Shown here one piece after another: positions 27,209-37,879 of a DNA stretch of 64,000 nucleotides. The translations under genes and the position numbers were made by a program. Location: NCBI RefSeq assembly GCF_019459225.1, contig NZ_JAIAZY010000021.1, positions 1 to 64,000 on the forward strand, read 5' to 3'. This stretch comes from Bacillus sp. IITD106 (lineage in GTDB: Bacteria > Bacillota > Bacilli > Bacillales > Bacillaceae_C). Numbering within the stretch: the first letter of the stretch is position 1; each line of letters opens with the position of its first letter. Under the pieces are notes generated by a model that made no database searches, was not told where the DNA came from, and was given only the letters and a program-made list of their open reading frames with translations.

Positions 27209-29848
27209 TTACTCTGATTTCAATTCTTTAAGTCGTTCTTCAACTGTTGCTCTTTTCTCCAAATAATCCTTTTCCTTCGCACGTTCTTCGTCAACAATTG
27301 CCTGCGGTGCTTTTCTGATGAATTTTTCATTGGAAAGTTTCTTTTGAACACGTTCCACTTCTTTATTCCACTTATCCCACTCTTTTTCCAAGCGTGCAAT
27401 TTCCTCTTCAATATTGATAAGTCCTGCAAGTGGCAAAAAGAGTTCAGCCCCTGTTACAACGGCAGTCATCGATTTTTCTGGTGGTGTAATGTTAATGGCA
27501 ATCTCGAGCTCCTCAGGATTACAAAATCTTTCGATGAAATGTTTATTCCTGTCTAAAGCTTCAAGAACCTTTTCATCCCTGGCTTTAAGCAACATTTTGA
27601 TTTTTTTACTCATTGGTGTATTTACTTCTGCCCTAATTGTACGTACAGAGTGGATGATATCCATCAATAATTTCATTTCACCTGCAGCCATTTGATCAGA
27701 AAGGCTAGGATCAACTTGCGGCCAATTGGCAATCGTAATCGATTCCCCTTTATGAGGAAGGTTCTGCCAAATTTCTTCCGTAATAAACGGCATAAACGGA
27801 TGGAGCAAGCGCATCGTGTTATCTAAAACATACGCAAGTACAGAACGCGTAGTCAATTTAGCTTTTTCATCCTCGCCATATAATGGCAGTTTCGCCATCT
27901 CAATATACCAGTCGCAAAGATCATCCCAGATGAAGTTATAAAGCGCTCGGCCTACTTCCCCAAACTCATATTTTTCAGCCAATTTTGTTACAGTATCAAT
28001 TGTGTCATTCAGACGAGTTAGAATCCATTTATCAGCAACGGATTTCTCTCCTGATAAATCAATTTCCTCGTATGTGAGTCCACCCATATTCATTAAAGCA
28101 AATCGAGAAGCATTCCAAATTTTATTGGCAAAATTCCAAACTGCTTCGATCTTTTCCATGCTGAAACGTAAATCTTGGCCTGGGGAGCTTCCCGTCGATA
28201 AAAAGTAGCGGAGTGAGTCAGCTCCGTATTTATCAATAACCTCCATTGGATCTACGCCATTTCCTAGTGATTTACTCATTTTTATTCCTTCAGCATCACG
28301 AACAAGTCCATGAATCAATACATCGCGAAATGGACGCTTATTCGTAAATTTTAGACCTTGAAAAATCATCCTTGATACCCAGAACGAAATAATATCGTAG
28401 CCCGTTACGAGACAATTGTTAGGATAGTATCGTTTAAAATCACTTTCTTCTTCATTTGGCCAACCCATTGTTGAAAAAGGCCATAATGCTGAGCTGAACC
28501 ATGTATCGAGAACATCTTTATCTTGTTCCCAGTTTTCCTCGTCAGCAGGTGCTTCGTGACCTACATATATTTCCCCAGTTTCTTTATGATACCAAGCCGG
28601 AATTCGGTGTCCCCACCAAAGTTGTCGAGAAATACACCAATCACGAATATTTTCAATCCAATGCATATAAATTTTTTCAAAACGCTCGGGAACAAAATGT
28701 ACTTTTTCTTCACTCTTCTGTAATTCGATCGCTTTATCTGCAAGTGGCTGCATTTTAACAAACCATTGAGTAGATAAATATGGCTCTACAACTGCTCCAC
28801 TACGTTCAGAGTGGCCAACAGAATGTAAATGCTCTTCAATTTTGAAAAGAACACCCGCATCTTTAAGATCTTTTACGATTTGCTTGCGACATTCGAAACG
28901 GTCAAGTCCATTATATTTTCCTGCCTTTTCATTCATTGTGCCATCTTCATTCATCACAAGAACACGTTCAAGATTATGACGATTTCCAATTTCAAAGTCA
29001 TTCGGATCATGAGCCGGAGTAATTTTTACGGCACCAGAACCAAACTCCATATCAACGTAATCATCTGCAACAATTGGAATTTCGCGGCCAATGATTGGAA
29101 GGATAACCGTTTTGCCAATCAAATGTTTATAGCGCGCGTCATCTGGATGTACTGCTACTCCAGTATCACCAAGCATTGTTTCAGGGCGTGTCGTTGCAAT
29201 CTCAATACTGCCGCTTCCATCCGCGAGTGGATAATTCATATGATAAAAAGCACCTTGAACATCTTTATAAATAACTTCGATATCAGACAGTGCTGTTTTT
29301 GTCGCTGGATCCCAGTTAATAATGTACTCACCGCGATAAATTAAGCCTTCGTTGTAGAGAGAAACGAACACCTCACGTACAGCATTCGAAAGACCTTCGT
29401 CAAGTGTAAAACGTTCCCTTGAATAATCGAGTCCAAGTCCTAGCTTAGCCCATTGCTGACGAATAAAATCAGCATACTCTTCTTTCCATTTCCATGTTTC
29501 TTCGAGAAATTTTTCGCGTCCTAAATCGTAGCGTGTCTTGCCTTCTTCACGTAATTTTTCTTCCACCTTGGCTTGAGTAGCGATTCCAGCATGGTCCATA
29601 CCAGGCAGCCATAGTACATCATAGCCTTGCATTCTTTTCATCCGCGTCAAAATATCTTGAAGTGTTGTATCCCAAGCATGACCAAGATGCAGCTTGCCAG
29701 TAACATTTGGCGGCGGAATTACAATCGTATAAGGCTCTTTCTCCAAATCACTTTTCGCTTCAAAAAACTTACCATTAAGCCACCATTCGTATCTGCCTTT
29801 TTCAATATTTTGTGGTTCATATTTTGTAGGCATTTTAATGTCTTCCAT
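27209..29848 (-). CDS. valS: Valyl-tRNA synthetase
   Basis: Class I synthetase charging tRNA-Val, 879 aa (B. subtilis 880). HIGH-type motif [16 protein letters not shown] is near residue 45 and KMSKSLGNG near 525. The CP1 editing domain lies between them ([19 protein letters not shown]), and the C-terminal 60 residues form the ValRS coiled coil. AGGAGG stands before the ATG. Expression is controlled by a T-box leader immediately upstream. Confidence 0.98.
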   Translation of the reverse strand: MEDIKMPTKYEPQNIEKGRYEWWLNGKFFEAKSDLEKEPYTIVIPPPNVTGKLHLGHAWDTTLQDILTRMKRMQGYDVLWLPGMDHAGIATQAKVEEKLREEGKTRYDLGREKFLEETWKWKEEYADFIRQQWAKLGLGLDYSRERFTLDEGLSNAVREVFVSLYNEGLIYRGEYIINWDPATKTALSDIEVIYKDVQGAFYHMNYPLADGSGSIEIATTRPETMLGDTGVAVHPDDARYKHLIGKTVILPIIGREIPIVADDYVDMEFGSGAVKITPAHDPNDFEIGNRHNLERVLVMNEDGTMNEKAGKYNGLDRFECRKQIVKDLKDAGVLFKIEEHLHSVGHSERSGAVVEPYLSTQWFVKMQPLADKAIELQKSEEKVHFVPERFEKIYMHWIENIRDWCISRQLWWGHRIPAWYHKETGEIYVGHEAPADEENWEQDKDVLDTWFSSALWPFSTMGWPNEEESDFKRYYPNNCLVTGYDIISFWVSRMIFQGLKFTNKRPFRDVLIHGLVRDAEGIKMSKSLGNGVDPMEVIDKYGADSLRYFLSTGSSPGQDLRFSMEKIEAVWNFANKIWNASRFALMNMGGLTYEEIDLSGEKSVADKWILTRLNDTIDTVTKLAEKYEFGEVGRALYNFIWDDLCDWYIEMAKLPLYGEDEKAKLTTRSVLAYVLDNTMRLLHPFMPFITEEIWQNLPHKGESITIANWPQVDPSLSDQMAAGEMKLLMDIIHSVRTIRAEVNTPMSKKIKMLLKARDEKVLEALDRNKHFIERFCNPEELEIAINITPPEKSMTAVVTGAELFLPLAGLINIEEEIARLEKEWDKWNKEVERVQKKLSNEKFIRKAPQAIVDEERAKEKDYLEKRATVEERLKELKSE

Positions 29849-29871
29849 TTGAAATTCCTCCTAACCTGTAT

Positions 29872-30137
29872 TAAAAAACAAAAAGCCCCCTTCGTTAAAA
29901 GGACGAAGGGAGCGGGTTCGCGGTACCACCTTTTTTCACAAATCACAAGAACATATGTGATCTGGCACTTGAAATACATAACGGCTTTTAACCGGCTTCC
30001 ATTACTATCATTTCACAGAAGCTGCTCAAGGGCGACCTTCCATAGGAACTGTTAGGAATCTTTCACCAATGATTCCCTCTCTATAAACAATCCTCTCATG
30101 TACTCTTCCCTGTCAATGCATTTATTCGTTCTCACTA
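29872..30137 (-). ncRNA. Val-specific T-box leader of valS
   Basis: Transcript read on the minus strand contains the T-box core AAGGTGGTACCGCG (about 29918-29931), followed by terminator stem CCCTTCGT/ACGAAGGG (29888-29910) and a T-run. Stem I elements AGAGTA, GGGAATCATTGGTGAAAGATTCC (split here as GGGAATC and GATTCC arms) and a specifier region GGTCGCC are present. The likely specifier is GUC (Val) at 30034-30036, which agrees with the downstream gene. Uncharged tRNA-Val would favour the antiterminator. The 5' edge is set from a -10 TATAAT at 30144-30149. Confidence 0.93.
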
Positions 30138-30143
30138 TTATTC

Positions 30144-30149
30144 ATTATA
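30144..30149 (-). promoter_or_regulatory. -10 element of the valS T-box transcript
   Basis: Perfect TATAAT on the minus strand, seven bases before the inferred leader start. The -35 is weak: TTGCTT lies 20 bp upstream, longer than usual. Confidence 0.55.
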
Positions 30150-30282
30150 GTAGCGAATTTTCGTTTATAAAGCAATATTTTCCCTTTATTTTTTGAAATT
30201 GGGCGTTTTCTTATTTCTATTCACAGAATAACCCAATTACTCATATTTTATAACAGGGGCTTATAGTGAGGAGGTAAAATAA

Positions 30283-30474
30283 GTGAAAAGAAAATTTAAT
30301 CAGTACACGTTTCAAAATTGGTTCAAGAATTTTAAGGCGGTTTGTAAGCAGCTCATTATTCCTTTTACTATTTTTCAGGCAATCCGGACTTTTATTTTTC
30401 CTACTACGATAGATGTATTATTGTTGGCGATTTTTATTGCTATTTCACTAGCTTACCATTATGAGTGGATATAA
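30283..30474 (+). CDS. Small membrane protein, divergent from valS
   Basis: 63 aa with a GTG start eight bases after a perfect AGGAGG, so translation is likely. The first 30 residues are basic and aromatic; two hydrophobic segments follow (about 24-42 and 44-59, TIDVLLLAIFIAISLAY). It lies in a plus-strand pocket between the valS leader and ysxE. I do not recognise a family and propose no function. Confidence 0.7.
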   Translation: MKRKFNQYTFQNWFKNFKAVCKQLIIPFTIFQAIRTFIFPTTIDVLLLAIFIAISLAYHYEWI

Positions 30475-30491
30475 TAAGCCCCTTCCAGAAG

Positions 30492-31523
30492 TTAGTTGGA
30501 GGGGGGAGTTTGCGGTTCATTTTTCATTCTTTCTTTTTCCTCTAATTTAACGACTACGTATTCCGTATTTTTCATTCGCCAATATTGATGCTGCAATTGG
30601 TCAACAAATTTCATCTCATTTTTTTCTTTTCCCGTAGAAAAATACCTTTCAGCTACTCTAAAAACCGCACCAGGATGAGCTAAGTAGCTTAAAAATAATA
30701 GCATTTCATCTTTTTTAAAAGGAAAATGCCGAAAATAAGTGTCAAGCCACTCTAAACCTTCATCAAACTTTTTAGGATGTGTACTCAATGTCCGATCTAA
30801 AAATGGGAGCAAATCGTGAATGGGAGATGCCATTTGGGCCTGTTCAAAATTTGTAAAGTATCCAGTCCCATTTTCATCATATAGAAAATGCTCATTGGAT
30901 AATTTTCCATGTATAATCACACTTCTAGTTTTTGTTTCTTCACTTGTTGCTTCTTGCCATTCCTTAAATTTATTTAAAGCGAAGCGTACTGCTCCGTTAA
31001 TCTCACTGTAAATGGTACAAAAAAGAAGCTGAAAGGGAGACATATACACCGTTCTTTCACATCGTTCCACAAATGCTTCTAAAACCTCTTGTTCATTTTC
31101 CCATCGTGCTGTCGTTTGCTCATAATGTTCTTCTCTCATTTCTTTCGTAACAGTTACTTCTCGGACAGATAATGTGTGAAGACGGGCAAGTTCCCGAAAT
31201 AACTCTTTATTCTTTTGAAATCTCCCTTCTCTTTCTTTATTTTCCAACCACGGCATTAAATAAAACAGAGAATTCCCTTCTAAAATAGCATATCTTCCGT
31301 CAAAAGCGGGATAAATTGGAACAATCCTATTATAACCACGCTGATACAGATCCTGAATGTAGCGAAGGAAATCTAGCCCTTTGTTTGCCTCCATTTGCTT
31401 AAAGGCAAATTCCCCTTTATCCGTATAAATTTTATAGACACGACCATGCTTTTCAGCATAATTCAAGGATAAACCATAATAGTTAATCAACCTGCTAATG
31501 TCCTCATTTGTAAGGCTCGTCAT
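30492..31523 (-). CDS. ysxE: YsxE, spore coat-associated kinase-like protein (CotS family)
   Basis: 343 aa, close to B. subtilis YsxE, which belongs to the CotS/aminoglycoside-phosphotransferase fold group and is needed for coat encasement. Visible kinase-like features are the N-lobe lysine strand GEFAFKQME and the catalytic-loop-like segment VIIHGKLSNEHFLYDENG. There the usual HGD is HGK, so the catalytic Asp is missing, suggesting a pseudokinase. It follows spoVID in the same direction, after a terminator that probably allows partial readthrough. Confidence 0.88.
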   Translation of the reverse strand: MTSLTNEDISRLINYYGLSLNYAEKHGRVYKIYTDKGEFAFKQMEANKGLDFLRYIQDLYQRGYNRIVPIYPAFDGRYAILEGNSLFYLMPWLENKEREGRFQKNKELFRELARLHTLSVREVTVTKEMREEHYEQTTARWENEQEVLEAFVERCERTVYMSPFQLLFCTIYSEINGAVRFALNKFKEWQEATSEETKTRSVIIHGKLSNEHFLYDENGTGYFTNFEQAQMASPIHDLLPFLDRTLSTHPKKFDEGLEWLDTYFRHFPFKKDEMLLFLSYLAHPGAVFRVAERYFSTGKEKNEMKFVDQLQHQYWRMKNTEYVVVKLEEKERMKNEPQTPPSN

Positions 31524-31537
31524 ACAATCACCCGCTT

Positions 31538-31571
31538 AAAAAAGAGGACAAACTGCCGTGCAGGAGTCCTC
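31538..31571 (-). terminator. Terminator between spoVID and ysxE
   Basis: Minus strand GAGGAC ... GTCCTC outer stem with an inner CTGC/GCAG stem, followed by six Ts. It lies just upstream of the ysxE start, so ysxE expression would need readthrough or its own promoter. Confidence 0.85.
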
Positions 31572-31582
31572 CTTAAATAAAA

Positions 31583-32710
31583 TTACCTATTATTCTTAAA
31601 AGATGGATGGGATTTCGTTGGGATATATAATACTTGCCCTTCATATACTTCATGACTTGCTTCTAACTTATTCGCTCGCAAAATTTGCTGAACACTTACA
31701 TCGTACTTGTCAGCAAGCTGTTGAATCGAATCGCCTTGCTGAACTAGCCGTACTCTCATTTTTGTATGGGACTCTTCTTCTTTTCGGGCAAAGAAATCAG
31801 CGAAAGACATCGATTTATATTTATCTTTCTTTTTCTTTACTACTGTCTTTTCCTTAGAGCTAGATTCAACACTCGAAGATTCATAAGAAGATTCATAATA
31901 CTCCGTTGGAGATTCTTCATAATATTGTTGAGTAGATTCCTCTTTATGTTCAATTGGAAAAAAATCTAGTGTGCGCTGTGCCAATGTCTCTAATGAGAGT
32001 TCCGGCATTTTCGGAATAGTAGGTTGAAAATGAACTTTTTCTCCGCTTTCAAAACCTTCTTGGGGGAGAATTCTTGCCTCTACTGTAAATGGTTTAAATA
32101 ACTCGTCTTCTTCATCTTCTTGTTCTTCATCTTCTTTTGAAGAACGAGCTAATAACTCTACCTCTACAGGACTTTCATCTTGTGCATCTTGTAACTCCAT
32201 TTGTTCTTCATTTTCAAGAACCGTTTCATTTATCGGAATTTCTTCTGTATCCTCCCGAAATGAATCATTCATTTCCATTTCTTCTTCATATATTCCATGT
32301 ACATAAATATCTGCAAAAAGTTTTAATCTGCAGCTTTCTTCTAATTCATAATCAAACGTATCAATTTCTACTTCTATCTCATCGACATTGACTACTCTTC
32401 GTTTTGGAATTGTAATATCGACTGGAAATTGGTGAGAAAAGCTACTTTCTTCTTCATTACGGATATCTACAGCTTGGATATAGGTTCTTCCGGATACAGG
32501 TTTATCCTCGAACACACTGCTTTCAAAGCTGTGATTAAATTCCCCAGTAAGTTGAAGAGTTCCTTTTAGAACTACGTAATCATCTTCATCAATTATTGAT
32601 ATATTAGGATCTAATGAAATTGAAATAAGTTCATCTACTTCCTGTCCTTTTTGAAACCATACTGTTTCTTCCAATGGGAATTTGAGCGATGTTTGTTGGC
32701 GATCAGGCAA
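31583..32710 (-). CDS. spoVID: SpoVID, spore coat morphogenetic protein
   Basis: Coat-encasement hub that contacts SpoIVA and SafA. The TTG at 32710 follows AGGAGG at eight bases and gives an N-terminus LPDRQQTSLKFPLEETVWF that aligns with B. subtilis SpoVID. The region to about residue 150 is the conserved encasement domain (ELISISLDPNISII, FPVDITIPKRRV). A long Glu-rich disordered segment follows, and a LysM domain ends the protein (RLVQQGDSIQQLADKYDV ... VLYIP). The model has 375 aa, shorter than B. subtilis (575), because the acidic middle is short. Confidence 0.94.
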   Translation of the reverse strand: MPDRQQTSLKFPLEETVWFQKGQEVDELISISLDPNISIIDEDDYVVLKGTLQLTGEFNHSFESSVFEDKPVSGRTYIQAVDIRNEEESSFSHQFPVDITIPKRRVVNVDEIEVEIDTFDYELEESCRLKLFADIYVHGIYEEEMEMNDSFREDTEEIPINETVLENEEQMELQDAQDESPVEVELLARSSKEDEEQEDEEDELFKPFTVEARILPQEGFESGEKVHFQPTIPKMPELSLETLAQRTLDFFPIEHKEESTQQYYEESPTEYYESSYESSSVESSSKEKTVVKKKKDKYKSMSFADFFARKEEESHTKMRVRLVQQGDSIQQLADKYDVSVQQILRANKLEASHEVYEGQVLYIPTKSHPSFKNNR

Positions 32711-32758
32711 GATTGATTCCTCCTTTCTTTTCCAATGCAAATAATTTCGGTCACTTAC

Positions 32759-32787
32759 AGCCTATGAGTGAATGTTGATTTTTATGA
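32759..32787 (-). promoter_or_regulatory. Candidate sigmaE promoter of spoVID
   Basis: Minus strand -35 TCATAAA (32781-32787), 14-bp spacer, -10 CATAGGCT (32759-32766). It has partial but well-spaced agreement with KMATATT/CATACANT. B. subtilis spoVID is sigmaE dependent. Confidence 0.5.
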
Positions 32788-32825
32788 AAAGAAAATAGGA
32801 GTAATGGCTTTGAAACCATGACTCC
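32786..32825 (-). terminator. Terminator after the 111-aa membrane protein gene
   Basis: Minus strand GGAGTcATGG-tttcaaag-CCATtACTCC followed by TATTTTCTTTT, eight bases after the stop at 32833. Confidence 0.85.
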
Positions 32826-32832
32826 CTAATAA

Positions 32833-33168
32833 TTAAATGTACTGCACAATTAACTGATACAACGCTATTGAAAACCCTAAAATACTCGCTTTTACTTTAG
32901 CAGGATGGCAATTTTTATTACCATACAAATAAATGGAAATAAATATAAAGCCTACGGGAAGCCATAGTTCAAAGACGCCATTCTTTGTAATTTGAGAATA
33001 AATCGGAGCAATATAGGCGCTAATCAAAAAATAAAAGAAAATTGTAAAACGTCGTGTTTCTAACTGTTTGCTCCACCTGACTAGAAGGACAATGATTATA
33101 ATAGCTATAATCGTGATATGTAAAGGTGGTAAATGAATAGAAATACCATTCCCTAAATTGAATTCCAT
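32833..33168 (-). CDS. Unrecognised small membrane protein
   Basis: 111 aa from the ATG at 33168, which follows GAGGTG at about eight bases; the longer frame to 33219 adds 17 residues without a good start. After a short N-terminus (MEFNLGNGISIHLPP) there are three hydrophobic segments, at roughly residues 16-32, 43-60 and 67-82, then a fourth near the C-terminus. It lies between hemL and spoVID, where B. subtilis has no gene. No family recognised. Confidence 0.66.
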   Translation of the reverse strand: MEFNLGNGISIHLPPLHITIIAIIIIVLLVRWSKQLETRRFTIFFYFLISAYIAPIYSQITKNGVFELWLPVGFIFISIYLYGNKNCHPAKVKASILGFSIALYQLIVQYI

Positions 33169-33380
33169 CTTTTTCGCACCTCTTGAAAAAAACTGAAATA
33201 ATGCTGTATGGTTTTCCACTTGGAGATAAAATATTTTAGAACCTCCTAAAACAATAAAAGAGCCTTCCCTATAACACGAGTTGTCATAATCGAAATGTTC
33301 ATTATAAGGTTACAGCAATTCACCACACCAATCTAAGTCTATTAATATCGTCTTTCCTTTTATTTTATTATGAAATAATT

Positions 33381-33536
33381 TTAATTGTTATTTTTAAAAT
33401 CCTCATCTTTTTCGTAAGAGCCGTTGGCTATATCATAAAGAACATCAATAATTTCTTTATTTTGCTTTTGTAATTGTAACAAGATTTTTATAACCGATGC
33501 TAACCCACAAAGAATTAAAATTAATACTATAAACAT
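33381..33536 (-). CDS. Small single-span membrane peptide
   Basis: A 51-codon reading frame starting at an ATG preceded by GGGGTGGAGAAA. The product has a hydrophobic N-terminus (MFIVLILILCGLASVIKILL) and a charged cytoplasmic tail rich in Gln, Lys, Asp and Asn (LYDIANGSYEKDEDF). Codon use and the Shine-Dalgarno support translation. It sits alone between the 111-aa membrane protein gene and hemL. No function known to me. Confidence 0.6.
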   Translation of the reverse strand: MFIVLILILCGLASVIKILLQLQKQNKEIIDVLYDIANGSYEKDEDFKNNN

Positions 33537-33671
33537 TTTCTCCACCCCTAAAAATACAATGATTTAATTAATGATATTTAAGCGTTAATATAATAACCGT
33601 GTTGCTACACAATCTGGCCTCATTCTTCAACTATTTAGTTTAACATAAAATATAAAGAACCTCTTAAAATG

Positions 33672-33695
33672 AAAAAAACACTGCAATTTGCAGTG
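33672..33695 (-). terminator. Terminator downstream of hemL
   Basis: Minus strand CACTGCAA/TTGCAGTG hairpin followed by seven Ts. It lies 125 bp past hemL. The bases 33696-33820 contain no gene. Confidence 0.85.
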
Positions 33696-33820
33696 CTAAT
33701 TGATAATTAAATTTGATGTTTATTTAGGTGCCATTTGATATGTTATTTATTGAAAAGCTCAATTCCCAGGAAACTTTTCGAAATTCCGCAAATACACTCA
33801 TCGAAATTCCAAGAGTATAT

Positions 33821-35110
33821 TTAATTCTTAATCTTACTAAAAGTTGTTTTTAATGCTGTAATCGTTTTTTCAATATCCTCGTCTGTATGTGCAGTTGAAA
33901 GGAATAATCCTTCAAACTGAGACGGTGGTAGAAATACACCGTTATCCGCCATTTCTTTATAGTATCTTGCGAATAACTTTAAGTCAGATGTTTTTGCCGT
34001 CTCATAATTTATTACTTTTTCATTCGTGAAGAAAATTCCAATCATGGAGCCAGCACGATTAATCGTATGTGGGATTCCATACATCTCTGCAGCTTCTTTT
34101 AAACCCGCTTCCAATTTATCTGCTTTTCGATTGAATTCTTCATATGTTTCAGCATTTAATTGGCTGAGAGTCTCATATCCAGCCGTCATTGCAAGAGGAT
34201 TTCCTGATAAGGTGCCTGCTTGATAGATTGGTCCACTAGGTGCTATTTTTTCCATAATTTCTGCTTTTCCACCGTAGGCTCCAACAGGAAGTCCTCCACC
34301 AATAACTTTTCCTAAACATGTTAAGTCAGGTGTGATGCCAAAATACCCTTGAGCGCAATTATAGCCTACTCTGAATCCTGTCATGACTTCGTCAAAGATT
34401 AATAATGCGCCATACTCATTTGTCACTTCACGAAGACCTTCTAGAAATCCTGGTAGGGGCGGAACAACGCCCATATTTCCGGCTACAGGCTCTACAATAA
34501 TACAGGCGATGTCTTCTCCAAATTCTTTAAAGGCATATCGGACGCTCTCCAAATCATTGTAAGGTACCGTAATCGTATTTTTTGCGACACTTTCAGGTAC
34601 ACCTGGGCTATCAGGTAAACCAAGTGTAGCTACTCCTGAACCGGCCTTAATTAAAAGTGAATCTCCGTGACCGTGATAGCATCCTTCAAATTTCAATATT
34701 TTATTACGGCCTGTGTAGCCTCTTGCAAGACGCAAGGCACTCATCGTCGCTTCTGTTCCAGACGAAACCATCCGAATGATTTCAATAGATGGAACGCGTT
34801 CAGTGACTAGCTTGGCAAGTTTATTTTCTATAAGAGTTGGAGCACCAAAGCTCGTACCACTTTCCGCTACTTTTTTTATTGCTTCAACTACCTTGTCATT
34901 TGCATGACCGAGGATTAATGGTCCCCAAGATAAAACATAGTCAATATATTCATTGCCATCAATATCATAAATTCGGGAACCCTTTCCTCTCTCCATAAAA
35001 ATCGGGTCCATATCGACTGATTTAAACGCGCGAACTGGACTATTCACCCCACCTGGCATAAGGGACTTCGCTTCTTTAAAAGCTTGCTTTGATTTCTCAT
35101 AGGAACGCAT
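33821..35110 (-). CDS. hemL: Glutamate-1-semialdehyde 2,1-aminomutase
   Basis: PLP enzyme making 5-aminolevulinate from glutamate-1-semialdehyde, the second step of C5 heme synthesis. The ATG at 35110 follows GGAGG at eight bases, giving 429 aa (B. subtilis 430). The PLP lysine is in [19 protein letters not shown], with conserved N-terminal [13 protein letters not shown]. It is the last gene of the operon and begins 16 bp after hemB. Confidence 0.97.
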   Translation of the reverse strand: MRSYEKSKQAFKEAKSLMPGGVNSPVRAFKSVDMDPIFMERGKGSRIYDIDGNEYIDYVLSWGPLILGHANDKVVEAIKKVAESGTSFGAPTLIENKLAKLVTERVPSIEIIRMVSSGTEATMSALRLARGYTGRNKILKFEGCYHGHGDSLLIKAGSGVATLGLPDSPGVPESVAKNTITVPYNDLESVRYAFKEFGEDIACIIVEPVAGNMGVVPPLPGFLEGLREVTNEYGALLIFDEVMTGFRVGYNCAQGYFGITPDLTCLGKVIGGGLPVGAYGGKAEIMEKIAPSGPIYQAGTLSGNPLAMTAGYETLSQLNAETYEEFNRKADKLEAGLKEAAEMYGIPHTINRAGSMIGIFFTNEKVINYETAKTSDLKLFARYYKEMADNGVFLPPSQFEGLFLSTAHTDEDIEKTITALKTTFSKIKN

Positions 35111-35126
35111 CGCACTGACCTCCACC

Positions 35127-36110
35127 TTAATTAGTTCTTTGCAACCATCTAGCGGCATCTTTTGCAAAGTAGGTAATAATGATATCTGCTCCTGCACGTT
35201 TTAATCCTGTTAGCATTTCCATCGCGACCGCTTCTTCATCTATCCATCCATTGACAGCAGCCGATTTTATCATCGAATATTCACCACTTACGTTATAAGC
35301 AACGATCGGAGCATTGAAGTTATTTTTCACATCTCTAATGATATCCATATAGGCAAGTGCCGGCTTCACGATAATAAAATCTGCACCTTCCTCCATATCA
35401 GACTGAGCTTCTCTTAAAGCCTCTATTCTGTTGGCAGGATCCATTTGATATGTTTTACGGTCACCAAATTGAGGTGTACTATTAGCAGCATCTCTAAATG
35501 GACCGTAGAAAGCAGAAGAATATTTAACAGCATAGGACATAATTGGAATATGTTCAAAACCTGCTTCATCCAAACCTTGCCTAATGGCTGCAACAAATCC
35601 ATCCATCATATTAGAAGGTGCAATGATATCAGCACCTGCTTTCGCTTGGCTAATAGCTGTTTTAACAAGCAACTCTAAACTTTCATCATTTAATACATAA
35701 CCGTTTTCTACAATTCCACAATGTCCATGGTCGGTATATTCGCAGAGGCAAGTGTCCGCTACTACTAGTAGTTCCGGGTAATATTTTTTTACTTCCCTCG
35801 TTGCCTCCTGTACGATTCCATGGTCATGATAAGCACCAGAACCACAGTCGTCCTTTTCTTTAGGAACACCAAATAAAATAATGGATTTAATACCGAGACT
35901 TACGATTTCATCGAGTTCTTCTTTTAATTGATCCAAAGAAATTTGAAAAACCCCAGGCATTGAAGAAACTTCATTTCTTTCATTTTCCCCTTCAACTATA
36001 AAAAGTGGGTAAATAAAATCTTCCACATGTAAATGAGTTTCTCGAACCATTGACCTCATATTTGCGGAATGGCGTAATCTACGGTGGCGTTTAAATTCAA
36101 CTTTTTCCAT
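35127..36110 (-). CDS. hemB: Porphobilinogen synthase
   Basis: Condenses two 5-aminolevulinates to porphobilinogen. It has 327 aa. The zinc cysteines are in [14 protein letters not shown]. The two active-site lysines are in [16 protein letters not shown] and IIVKPALAY. It starts three bases after the hemD stop and precedes hemL. The zinc-type motif, rather than an aspartate-rich magnesium type, fits Bacillus. Confidence 0.98.
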   Translation of the reverse strand: MEKVEFKRHRRLRHSANMRSMVRETHLHVEDFIYPLFIVEGENERNEVSSMPGVFQISLDQLKEELDEIVSLGIKSIILFGVPKEKDDCGSGAYHDHGIVQEATREVKKYYPELLVVADTCLCEYTDHGHCGIVENGYVLNDESLELLVKTAISQAKAGADIIAPSNMMDGFVAAIRQGLDEAGFEHIPIMSYAVKYSSAFYGPFRDAANSTPQFGDRKTYQMDPANRIEALREAQSDMEEGADFIIVKPALAYMDIIRDVKNNFNAPIVAYNVSGEYSMIKSAAVNGWIDEEAVAMEMLTGLKRAGADIIITYFAKDAARWLQRTN

Positions 36111-36113
36111 TGG

Positions 36114-36923
36114 TTAATCTTTCCCTTCATCTACTTGCTTTTTGACATACAAGCATATCTCGTTGAACATATCATCTATTGTAAATGTTTTAGGACAAAT
36201 ATGAGTAATATAACCTGATTGTTCAATCGTTCTTTTTGTAACTGTCCCGATTGCAGCATACAAGAGCCTCTTTGCATGCTCAGTAAGATGATGCTGATTT
36301 ACAATTTTCATAAAATGATTGAAAGTAGAAGGACTTGTAAATGCTGCAATATCAAGCAAATCTTCTTCCAACATACGGACTAACTTATCCGTTTCTTTCG
36401 AAGGATAATACGTTTCATATACAATCCACTCATCCGCAGTAAATCCTCTTCCTCGAAAACTCTCTGCAATAATATTACTTGCAAGATTTCCTTTTGGAAT
36501 TAATACTTTTTTTCCGGTTAATCCTTCGTTAAAAAATTCACGGGCAAAATCTTCCGCAGTATACACATTCGGCATAAAACGCGAAGGAAGTCTGTAGCGA
36601 TATAATGCTTCCCTTGTTTTTTCCCCGACGACCGCAAATTGAATATTCCCATTGTTAAAGAGTTGTTCATCAACTAAACCCTTTATGTGTTGAAAAAAAT
36701 AATGAACTCCATTTTTACTCGTGAAAATAATCCATTCGTATTGAAGTAAATTTTTTATAAAATAAGGTGCATTTTGATCATGATGTGCTCGAAAATCGAT
36801 GAGAGGAACCATATGGGGCACCCCTCCAGATGAAGCAACATCCATACAAAACTTTTCTCCTTGTTCTCCACCGCGGGTAATGAGCACATGCTTGCCTTTT
36901 AATGGAAGCTCCCTGCTCTTCAT
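36114..36923 (-). CDS. hemD: Uroporphyrinogen-III synthase
   Basis: Closes and rearranges the tetrapyrrole ring made by HemC. The 269-aa two-domain protein (HemD family, weakly conserved) starts with [16 protein letters not shown]. It has the second-domain features [11 protein letters not shown] and [14 protein letters not shown]. It overlaps hemC by 4 bp and lies in the canonical hemC-hemD-hemB order. Confidence 0.94.
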   Translation of the reverse strand: MKSRELPLKGKHVLITRGGEQGEKFCMDVASSGGVPHMVPLIDFRAHHDQNAPYFIKNLLQYEWIIFTSKNGVHYFFQHIKGLVDEQLFNNGNIQFAVVGEKTREALYRYRLPSRFMPNVYTAEDFAREFFNEGLTGKKVLIPKGNLASNIIAESFRGRGFTADEWIVYETYYPSKETDKLVRMLEEDLLDIAAFTSPSTFNHFMKIVNQHHLTEHAKRLLYAAIGTVTKRTIEQSGYITHICPKTFTIDDMFNEICLYVKKQVDEGKD

Positions 36924-37852
36924 TTTTCCAATTCATCCCTTACTTGATCAATCAATTTCTTGGCACCTTGATCAATTAAAAGTTTGGCTGCTTCTTCCCC
37001 AACTAAACGCGGTTCCCATCCTGAAACGGTCTCCTTGTAAACAATCTTTCCATCTGGAGATGCGACAAGCGCAGTAAGCTCGATTTGATTGTCATCAAGA
37101 ATTCTGCCGAAACCAGCAATCGGCACTTGGCAGCTTCCTTCCATTTCATGCAAGAAGACTCGTTCTGCTTCTACAGCACGTGCAGTTATATCAGATGTAA
37201 GCTTTGACAGCTGTTCAAGCAACTCTATATCATCAGAACGACATTCTATCCCGAGCGCACCTTGTCCGATTGCAGGTAGGCATGTGTCCCGCTCCAGAAA
37301 TTCAGTTACAATATCATCTGTCCATCCCATACGTGAAAGTCCGGCAGCAGCTAATATAATGGCATCATAATCTTCTGTTTCTAATTTATTGATACGTGTT
37401 TCAATATTTCCACGAATCCATTTTATTTCTAAGTCAGGACGGATTGCTAATAGCTGTGCACTTCTACGTAAGCTGCTCGTACCAACTTTTGCACCTGCTG
37501 GGAGATCCTTCAACTTAACATGATTTTTTGAGATCAAAACATCGCGAGGATCTTCTCTATGAGGAATACATCCAATGACAAGACCATCTGGAAGAACTGC
37601 AGGCATATCTTTCATGCTATGGACGGCCATATCAATTTCCCCGTCTAACATCGCTTGCTCTATTTCTTTAACAAAAAGACCTTTTCCTCCTACTTTGGAG
37701 AGTGTGACATCGAGAATCCGGTCTCCTTTTGTTACAATTTCTTTTATTTCGAACTCAAATGGCGCACCAAGCTTTTCCAATTGTTCACGAACCCAATTTG
37801 TCTGCGTCAATGCTAGCTTGCTTCTTCTTGAACCTATGATAATTTTTCGCAT
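36920..37852 (-). CDS. hemC: Hydroxymethylbilane synthase (porphobilinogen deaminase)
   Basis: Polymerises four porphobilinogens on a covalently bound dipyrromethane. The ATG at 37852 ([18 protein letters not shown]) follows AGGAG at eight bases, giving 310 aa. The cofactor cysteine is in [14 protein letters not shown], and the substrate-binding Asp is in MKDMPAVLP. It follows a 365-bp gap filled by a repeat element, so the element lies within the operon between hemX and hemC. Confidence 0.97.
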   Translation of the reverse strand: MRKIIIGSRRSKLALTQTNWVREQLEKLGAPFEFEIKEIVTKGDRILDVTLSKVGGKGLFVKEIEQAMLDGEIDMAVHSMKDMPAVLPDGLVIGCIPHREDPRDVLISKNHVKLKDLPAGAKVGTSSLRRSAQLLAIRPDLEIKWIRGNIETRINKLETEDYDAIILAAAGLSRMGWTDDIVTEFLERDTCLPAIGQGALGIECRSDDIELLEQLSKLTSDITARAVEAERVFLHEMEGSCQVPIAGFGRILDDNQIELTALVASPDGKIVYKETVSGWEPRLVGEEAAKLLIDQGAKKLIDQVRDELEK

Positions 37853-37879
37853 GAAATGATCTCCTGCCTTTAATGGGAT

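Noticed and set aside
28829-29344. 171-codon plus-strand frame opposite valS
   Set aside because: Antisense to the valS catalytic core, no start signal, and a composition expected from reverse-complement codon bias.
29627-30055. 142-codon plus-strand frame across the valS start and its leader
   Set aside because: It overlaps the well-supported T-box RNA and the valS N-terminus; no evidence of translation.
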